NCBI RefSeq assembly: GCF_002135205.1
Contig: NZ_NEFZ01000002.1
Span: 496,001 to 560,000 of the forward strand
From: Acinetobacter sp. ANC 4204
GTDB lineage: Bacteria; Pseudomonadota; Gammaproteobacteria; Pseudomonadales; Moraxellaceae
Direction of reading: 5' to 3'
Length of the DNA: 64,000 nt
The number at the start of each line of letters is the position of its first letter. Within the stretch, counting starts at the first letter, position 1. Position numbers and translations under genes: made by a program. Of the stretch, positions 58,936-64,000 are shown piece by piece. Under the pieces are notes generated by a model. The model saw only the letters and a list, made by a program, of their open reading frames with translations, was not told where the DNA came from and did no database searches.

Positions 58936-59397
58936 TTAAGACTGAAAAGGCACGTCTAATGTCGCTTTGATACGCTCTAACACAACAGTGGTTTTAAACC
59001 ACTGTACATTCGCATTTTGATGAAAAAGCTGATCACATAAGGCTTGAAAGCGACTCATACTCGGCACCAAAAGTACCAACATAAAGTCCGCCTCACCTGT
59101 TACGTAATAACACTGCTGTACTTCTGGTATTGAAAAACTCGCTTTTAACACATCAAGATCTGTCACATGAGTTTGGTTAACACGAACCTCGACAAAAATC
59201 GTAACCACCTGCCCCAGTTTGTCTGGATCCAGTACTGCGTTATTACCAATAATATAACCACTGTCTCTTAATTTTTGAATGCGACGCTGTACTGAGGCGG
59301 TTGATAAATGCACCAAGTCTGCCAATTCTCGTAGTGGCGTGAGGCAATCTTTTTGCAGATGCTGTAATAAAGCGAAGTCAAATTTATCCAATTGCAT
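58936..59397 (-). CDS. Lrp/AsnC-family regulator
   Basis: 153-residue regulator with N-terminal helix-turn-helix (about 18-48, L-R-E-L-A-D-L-V-H-L-S-T-A-S-V-Q-R-R-I-Q-K-L) and C-terminal RAM domain (Y-Y-V-T-G-E-A-D-F near 98-106). ATG 59397 begins M-Q-L-D-K-F-D, the usual family start; upstream in-frame starts at 59406 and 59457 are possible. It is divergent from an EamA-type exporter gene, a frequent pairing in which the regulator controls amino-acid export. Confidence 0.87.
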   Translation of the reverse strand: MQLDKFDFALLQHLQKDCLTPLRELADLVHLSTASVQRRIQKLRDSGYIIGNNAVLDPDKLGQVVTIFVEVRVNQTHVTDLDVLKASFSIPEVQQCYYVTGEADFMLVLLVPSMSRFQALCDQLFHQNANVQWFKTTVVLERIKATLDVPFQS

Positions 59398-59485
59398 CAA
59401 GCGCATTCCACGAGAAAATTTCTCATTTAAGCTAAACAATATAAGCCAATTTATCAATAAGACTGCAATAAAATATCACTTATTC

Positions 59486-60412
59486 ATGCGTTTTAAGACC
59501 CGTTTTATGCCTCAGCATCCCAATACAACACTTGGCATTAGTTTAAATGTCACGGCCTCAGTGCTATTTGCATTAATGTTTGCCTATACTTCACTATTGG
59601 GCTCTTTGTCAGGCACAGAAATTTACGGCTGGCGAATTGTATTGAGCATTCCCTGTTTGACACTTTTTATATGGCTAAAAGGCAATTGGTCTCAGGTAAT
59701 TGTGATTTATCGCCGTTTCTACCAAGAGCGCTTTTTCGTTTTAACACGCGTGTTATCTTCGTTTTTAATTGGGATTCAGTTGTGGCTGTTTATGTGGGCA
59801 CCCAGTCATGGCTATGGACTGGATGTTTCACTCGGTTATTTTATGATGCCAATTAGCATGGTGATTGTGGGTCGGATTGCGTTTAAAGAACGAATGTCTC
59901 GTTTTCAACAACTGTCCTGTGTTTTTGCAGTACTGGGGATATTGAATCTCTTAGCCATTTCTCAAACCCTGACTTGGCCCACTCTGCTGATTTGCTTGGG
60001 TTATCCGATCTATTTTTGGCTCAGACAAAAAACGGAGACAAATAATATAGGCGGACTTTGGTTTGACATGATGCTGAGTGTTCCTGTCTGTCTATACTTT
60101 ATTATGCACGGTTCTATCGTCACAGAAAGCCTATCTGCAAGTTCACATACACTGTGGCTCATTTCAGGACTTGGATTAATCAGTGCACTGGCTTTGGCAT
60201 TTCAGTCCTTGTCTGCCCCACATTTAAACTTAAGTCTGTTTGGACTGTTGGTTTATGTCGAACCCGTATTGTTAGTGGCCGTTTCAATCGCCTTAGGAGA
60301 AAGTATTACTTTGGCAGAATGGCCAACCTATATCGCCATTTGGCTCGCAGTATGTGTGCTTATGTTAGAAGGGTTACAGCAATTAAAACGAAACCGTAAG
60401 TTAGTGGTCTAA
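59486..60412 (+). CDS. EamA/RarD-like inner-membrane transporter
   Basis: About 308 aa with ten predicted membrane segments and a basic C-terminus (L-K-R-N-R-K). It resembles the DMT superfamily RarD group (A-S-V-L-F-A-L-M-F-A near residues 20-29; V-Y-V-E-P-V-L-L-V near 260). The frame is open back to 59279 across the divergent regulator gene, which is not a real start. ATG 59486 and ATG 59507 are both plausible and neither has a strong ribosome site. Substrate unknown; the adjacent Lrp-type regulator suggests an amino acid. Confidence 0.8.
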   Translation: MRFKTRFMPQHPNTTLGISLNVTASVLFALMFAYTSLLGSLSGTEIYGWRIVLSIPCLTLFIWLKGNWSQVIVIYRRFYQERFFVLTRVLSSFLIGIQLWLFMWAPSHGYGLDVSLGYFMMPISMVIVGRIAFKERMSRFQQLSCVFAVLGILNLLAISQTLTWPTLLICLGYPIYFWLRQKTETNNIGGLWFDMMLSVPVCLYFIMHGSIVTESLSASSHTLWLISGLGLISALALAFQSLSAPHLNLSLFGLLVYVEPVLLVAVSIALGESITLAEWPTYIAIWLAVCVLMLEGLQQLKRNRKLVV

Positions 60413-60422
60413 ATCATTTATT

Positions 60423-60470
60423 CCATTGTTGTCCTAAACAGCTTTAATTTAGCTGTTTAGAGGGCAATGG
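60423..60470. terminator. Large hairpin between convergent genes
   Basis: Perfect stem CTAAACAGCT (60434-60443) and AGCTGTTTAG (60451-60460) with a 7-nt loop, flanked by a second pair CCATTG and CAATGG. There is no strong T-run on either strand. It sits between the transporter gene and the convergent LysR gene and probably ends or separates both transcripts. Confidence 0.5.
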
Positions 60471-60566
60471 GACTACAACTAAATTGAACTGATCACCCTG
60501 ATATAAAATACTTTTAACTCGATGGATTATGTACTGACAACTCAGACTCAAGCGAGATACATGAAA

Positions 60567-61478
60567 TCAAAGTGAAGCATTTAAAAGGTGATGTTGTCTC
60601 ACAATACTATTCAATAAGCTGGAAAAGTTGATTGCAGGTTGGCTATGCAGATCTGCTTTAAACGCAATACCGAGTCCAATGGTTGCGGTTTTATTTTTTA
60701 GATATTTATATTTAATCCCTTCAATTTTGAGCTGTTGGGTGGACTCAGGCACCAAAGAAATCCCTAAGTTCGCCGCAACCAACGATAAAATTGAAACAAT
60801 CTGAGGCGCTTGCTGTCCAACTTTTGGGGTAAAACCATGCTGTTGGCAAGTATTTAGAATCGCAGCATACAGCCCAGCACTCACCTCAGGAGGAGAAACA
60901 ATAAAACTTTCATGTGCAAATTCTGCAAAATCCACCATCTCTTCATCTGCGGGATAATGTAAAGGCAAAGCAGCAATCAACTTTTCATCAATCAAGTTAC
61001 GAATCGTAATAGCTTTCGGGTACTGTGCAGGTGGCCGAACAATCGCAATGTCTAATTCATTATTCAGTAAACTTTCAATTAAAATCAAAGAATTGGCTTC
61101 TTTTAACACCAAATTCACCTGTGGATATCGCTGCTGAAATGCCTGAATGGCAGGCGGAATTAAAGAATTTAAAATTGAGGTGCCTGTAAAGCCGAGCCTT
61201 AGTTCTCCCCATTCACCATTTGCCGTACTTTGGGTCAATTTCACTGCATTTTTCAGTTGGTTCTGAACGGGCAAGACCATTTTAAGAAAAGTTTCCCCTG
61301 CTGGTGTCAGTGCAACGCCATGAGAGTAGCGATAAAAAAGTTCAACGCCGATTTCATTTTCCAACTTTTTAATTTGCATACTCAACGGTGGCTGACTTAT
61401 GCCAAGACGCAAGGCTGCTTTAGAGAAACTTTGCTCTTCTGCGATAGCAATGAAGTACTGAATATTGCGCAGTTCCAT
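60567..61478 (-). CDS. LysR-family regulator (YnfL/CatM-like)
   Basis: 303-residue LysR-type regulator: helix-turn-helix at about 17-42 (S-F-S-K-A-A-L-R-L-G-I-S-Q-P-P-L-S-M-Q-I-K-K-L-E) and effector domain from about residue 90. The start M-E-L-R-N-I-Q-Y-F and P-P-L-S are typical of the BenM/CatM/AlsR group. It is divergent from an MFS gene across 97 bp, the same arrangement as E. coli ynfL/ynfM, so the MFS gene is its likely target. Confidence 0.88.
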   Translation of the reverse strand: MELRNIQYFIAIAEEQSFSKAALRLGISQPPLSMQIKKLENEIGVELFYRYSHGVALTPAGETFLKMVLPVQNQLKNAVKLTQSTANGEWGELRLGFTGTSILNSLIPPAIQAFQQRYPQVNLVLKEANSLILIESLLNNELDIAIVRPPAQYPKAITIRNLIDEKLIAALPLHYPADEEMVDFAEFAHESFIVSPPEVSAGLYAAILNTCQQHGFTPKVGQQAPQIVSILSLVAANLGISLVPESTQQLKIEGIKYKYLKNKTATIGLGIAFKADLHSQPAINFSSLLNSIVRQHHLLNASL

Positions 61479-61575
61479 ATATAAAAGCTATACCATTATT
61501 GAGTTATATATATTATACATATACATCTGCACTTCTTAAAATAAAAGCTCTTCTCCATATTAAGTCAGTTAAGTC

Positions 61576-62817
61576 ATGAAACTGAGCTCTTCGATAGAAG
61601 CAGACTGGTCTACCTTTCAGCAACCCATTCCACAAACGATCAACAAAGGTACACGGGAATATAAAAAAGCGGGTATGGCGTTGTTCCTATTAGGCTTTGC
61701 CAGTTTTTCACTAATCTATTGCGTACAGCCCTTGCTACCGAATTTAAGTCAAAGTTTCCATATTGCGCCCAGTGCAAGTGCGCTTGCATTGTCTTTAACC
61801 ACGGGCTTTTTAGCCATGTCGATCGTGCTATCCAGTGCTTTTTCACAAACATTGGGCAGAAAAGGGCTGATGTTTTTCTCGATGCTTTTGGCTTCAATAC
61901 TTAATGTCGTGTGCGCAGTTTCACCGAGTTGGCATGTACTCATGCTTTCAAGAAGCTTAGAAGGTTTTGTTTTGGGTGGAGTTCCTGCTGTTGCTATGGC
62001 TTGGATTGCAGAAGAAATTAGCCCGAAAGATTTAGCTAAAACCATGGGGCTATATATTGCAGGCACAGCATTTGGTGGCATGATGGGACGTGTTGGCATG
62101 GGTATTTTGACCGAGTTTTTCTCATGGCGTATTTCCATGGCGATTCTCGGCGGCATCTGTCTGTTCTGTGCATTAGGTTTTTTGAAACTCTTACCTAATT
62201 CGCGAAATTTCACTGCCCAGCAAGGTCTCTCTTTTAAGTTCCATCTACATGCATGGTATGCACACTTAAGTCATACACGGCTGTTAAAAATTTATGTCAT
62301 CGGTTTTTTGCTCACCAGTATCTTTGTCACTTTGTTTAATTATGTGACCTTTAGACTGTTTGCAGCACCCTATCATTTAAGCCAAACTCAGATCAGCCTG
62401 ATCTTTTTATCTTATAGTTTGGGTATTATCTCCTCTTCTATCGCAGACCGAGTCGGCAAAAAGCAGGTGATGATTTTGGGCTTTTCATGCATGCTTTTAG
62501 GCGTGCTACTCACCCTTTCTGCATCTTTATTTCTGATTATTCTTGGTATTGGCTGTGTGACCACTGGCTTTTTCATTGCCCATGCCATTGCCAGCAGTCG
62601 CGTAGGCGAACTCGCAACATCCAATAAAGGCCACGCCACCTCCTTGTATCTGCTTTTTTATTATTTAGGTTCAAGCATTATAGGCGCCTATGGCGGAAAT
62701 ATTTGGCAAAGCTATGGCTGGAATGGCATCGTTATCTTAAATATTTTTCTGATCCTAATTGCACTCATCGTTATTTTTTCAATAAAACCACTCCATTCAT
62801 CCACCCCAACACCTTAG
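61576..62817 (+). CDS. MFS transporter (YnfM-like)
   Basis: 413-residue major facilitator with about 12 membrane segments. The first half carries L-I-Y-C-V-Q-P-L-L-P near residues 45-54 and the loop 2-3 signature L-G-R-K-G near 93-97; a hydrophilic N-terminal tail precedes it. The closest group is the YnfM/arabinose-efflux-like family; substrate unknown. The LysR gene next to it is divergent and a gamma-glutamylcyclotransferase-like gene follows after 13 bp, probably in the same operon. Confidence 0.85.
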   Translation: MKLSSSIEADWSTFQQPIPQTINKGTREYKKAGMALFLLGFASFSLIYCVQPLLPNLSQSFHIAPSASALALSLTTGFLAMSIVLSSAFSQTLGRKGLMFFSMLLASILNVVCAVSPSWHVLMLSRSLEGFVLGGVPAVAMAWIAEEISPKDLAKTMGLYIAGTAFGGMMGRVGMGILTEFFSWRISMAILGGICLFCALGFLKLLPNSRNFTAQQGLSFKFHLHAWYAHLSHTRLLKIYVIGFLLTSIFVTLFNYVTFRLFAAPYHLSQTQISLIFLSYSLGIISSSIADRVGKKQVMILGFSCMLLGVLLTLSASLFLIILGIGCVTTGFFIAHAIASSRVGELATSNKGHATSLYLLFYYLGSSIIGAYGGNIWQSYGWNGIVILNIFLILIALIVIFSIKPLHSSTPTP

Positions 62818-62830
62818 GAATTTCGACCTC

Positions 62831-63166
62831 ATGCAACAACACTTATTTGTCTACGGTACTTTAGCTCCCAATAAACCCAATGCCCATATTTTAGAAGCGA
62901 TTGGCGGTACATGGCACAAAGGATCTGTGAAGGGATGGCTTAAAGAAGCTGGTTGGGGTGCAGAACTTGGCTTTCCTGGCCTGACACTGAGTCCAGATGG
63001 GCAAACTATTAATGGATATATTTTTAGTTCAGAACAATTAGATAGCCTGTGGAACAGCTTGGATGAGTTCGAAGGCAGTGAATATCAGCGTGTTTTAACT
63101 GAGGTCACTTTAGAGAATGGGCAAATACAACAGGCCTATGTCTATGCACTAAATCAGCACGTATAA
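62831..63166 (+). CDS. Gamma-glutamylcyclotransferase-family (YtfP-like) protein
   Basis: 111-residue protein with the GGCT-like fold: substrate loop V-Y-G-T-L at residues 7-11 and the D-E-F-E-G motif at 78-82 with the catalytic glutamate. It may cyclise a gamma-glutamyl-amine; the substrate is not known. It begins 13 bp after the MFS gene. Confidence 0.82.
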   Translation: MQQHLFVYGTLAPNKPNAHILEAIGGTWHKGSVKGWLKEAGWGAELGFPGLTLSPDGQTINGYIFSSEQLDSLWNSLDEFEGSEYQRVLTEVTLENGQIQQAYVYALNQHV

Positions 63167-63297
63167 ATCGTATTTTTATGTAGCGAAGTCTCAAAAATTA
63201 AATGAAATCGAATACGGATGATTGCTCATTTAAGCTGATGTTTGAATGGTCTCAAAGTCAGTTACATACCAACTGACTTTGAGACATTAAACCAGTT

Positions 63298-64000
63298 TTA
63301 CTCTTTATAATGTTGTGTACTGTAGTGCTCAACAGGTAAGCGTGTTAACACCTTTTGTCCTTTCGCACCTGGCATGCTTTCGACATACTGTAAGAAAGCT
63401 TCAGCATAATCTAAACCCACATCAATCCGACGATCACCCGTGATACCTTTTAAACTGGTATAAAAGTCTTGACCATCGGCAAGGAAATTAATGGTAATCA
63501 CTTGATAAGTTTGGTTTACATTTAAAGGCAAATACTGTCCATCAGCATTTCGCACTTGTAAATTCGATACCCGTTGGCCTTTGGTTTGGGTTAAATCGAC
63601 ATCCCACGTTAAGCCCCCTGTATAGGGATAACTGCCAGTGTTGTTCAAAACCACGGCATCAATCGCGTCTTCTAAAGTTGATTTAATTTCCTGCCCCGTG
63701 GCTTGTAATTGCACCAATGTATTTTTAAAAGGCAAGACCGTATAAATTTTCTCAACCGTGATATCGCCTTGTGGTACATCGACTCTGACCCCGCCACCGT
63801 TTTGAATCGAAATATCCGCATTAAAATACTTTTTGCCTTGTTGTAAAAAGGCTTCTGCCACCAATTGTTGCACATCTCCACCATGTTGATTGGTGAAATC
63901 AGCTTTATTGCAAATATCTCCTAGACTTGAACGTGAGGCATCTCTAGTGGTGCCTGGAACACGACGTAAGCAAAGATTGCTTTCAGCTCTTGCTACAATT
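63298..64000 (-). CDS. 5'-nucleotidase/UshA-like phosphatase, C-terminal part (cut by window end)
   Basis: The visible C-terminal 234 or so residues are the substrate-binding domain of the bifunctional metallophosphatase/5'-nucleotidase family. Seen are L-G-D-I-C-N-K-A near the left of the visible part, I-S-I-Q-N-G-G-G-V-R-V-D (asparagine-glycine loop), Y-T-V-L-P-F-K-N-T-L and the late F-L-A-D-G-Q-D-F-Y motif. The frame is open to position 64000, so the gene starts beyond the window and its metal-binding domain is not seen. It is probably periplasmic and releases nucleosides and phosphate. Confidence 0.85.
   Translation of the reverse strand, partial: IVARAESNLCLRRVPGTTRDASRSSLGDICNKADFTNQHGGDVQQLVAEAFLQQGKKYFNADISIQNGGGVRVDVPQGDITVEKIYTVLPFKNTLVQLQATGQEIKSTLEDAIDAVVLNNTGSYPYTGGLTWDVDLTQTKGQRVSNLQVRNADGQYLPLNVNQTYQVITINFLADGQDFYTSLKGITGDRRIDVGLDYAEAFLQYVESMPGAKGQKVLTRLPVEHYSTQHYKE

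Noticed and set aside
59279..59485. N-terminal extension of the EamA-like transporter
   Set aside because: This part is antisense to the Lrp-type regulator gene, is Cys/Arg/Lys-rich and precedes the normal membrane-protein start.

Overview
The window reads as chromosomal DNA from an Acinetobacter-like gammaproteobacterium (Moraxellaceae). The grounds are the gene order quiB-pcaGHCKDBFJI with a divergent pcaU, an areR/areCB aryl-alcohol module, AT-rich spacers, and the gdhA-astCADBE and gabTD/gabP arrangements. It is a catabolic region. No rRNA, tRNA, CRISPR array, prophage or complete insertion sequence is visible.

Layout. (1) 1-9933: quinate/protocatechuate degradation. A periplasmic dehydroquinate dehydratase (cut by the window start) and nine pca genes on the minus strand take protocatechuate to succinyl-CoA plus acetyl-CoA. 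The IclR-type regulator PcaU is divergent across a three-repeat operator. A three-hairpin repeat element sits inside the operon between pcaJ and pcaF. (2) 10037-14112: a probable Fur-controlled three-gene unit of TonB-dependent receptor, EF-hand protein and DUF4198-like protein. (3) 14623-17415: a periplasmic broad-specificity amino-acid racemase (TTG start) with an APC permease. (4) 17815-25885: the arginine succinyltransferase operon headed by a glutamate dehydrogenase, with a divergent Lrp-type regulator. (5) 26088-34112: the GABA module gabTD, a second glutamate dehydrogenase, a GabR/MocR regulator and a GABA permease, tied together by a shared operator (two direct repeats exactly 24 bp apart) at three promoters. 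(6) 34513-37761: a FecA-like receptor and an alpha/beta hydrolase. (7) 38166-42345: cytochrome bd oxidase (cydAB, a 40-codon accessory gene and a possible upstream coupled ORF) and a second MocR regulator. (8) 42536-48808: cupin, areB, areC, an outer-membrane channel and the sigma-54 activator AreR, with a -24/-12 promoter between regulator and operon. (9) 49047-53651: a frameshifted membrane gene, LrgB and LrgA homologues, sulfite reductase cysI and an unknown gene. (10) 53972-64000: a secreted unknown, a signal-peptide-bearing lactate oxidase-like flavoprotein, an orphan ABC-2 permease, LysR and Lrp regulators with neighbouring transporters, a gamma-glutamylcyclotransferase-like protein, and the C-terminal part of a 5'-nucleotidase cut by the window end.

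How it works together. Aromatic alcohols and aldehydes (are), quinate and protocatechuate (qui/pca), arginine (ast) and GABA (gab) all feed central metabolism. Arginine catabolism ends in glutamate and succinate and GABA catabolism in glutamate and succinate semialdehyde/succinate, and each nitrogen pathway has its own glutamate dehydrogenase. No single gene cluster here is clearly a wholly new system. The strongest less-described signals are the GabR-type operator triad covering a second gdhA, the receptor/EF-hand/DUF4198 unit, the cysI-lrgA coupling, and the secreted lactate oxidase-like protein. Function calls rest on reading the sequences, not on database searches.
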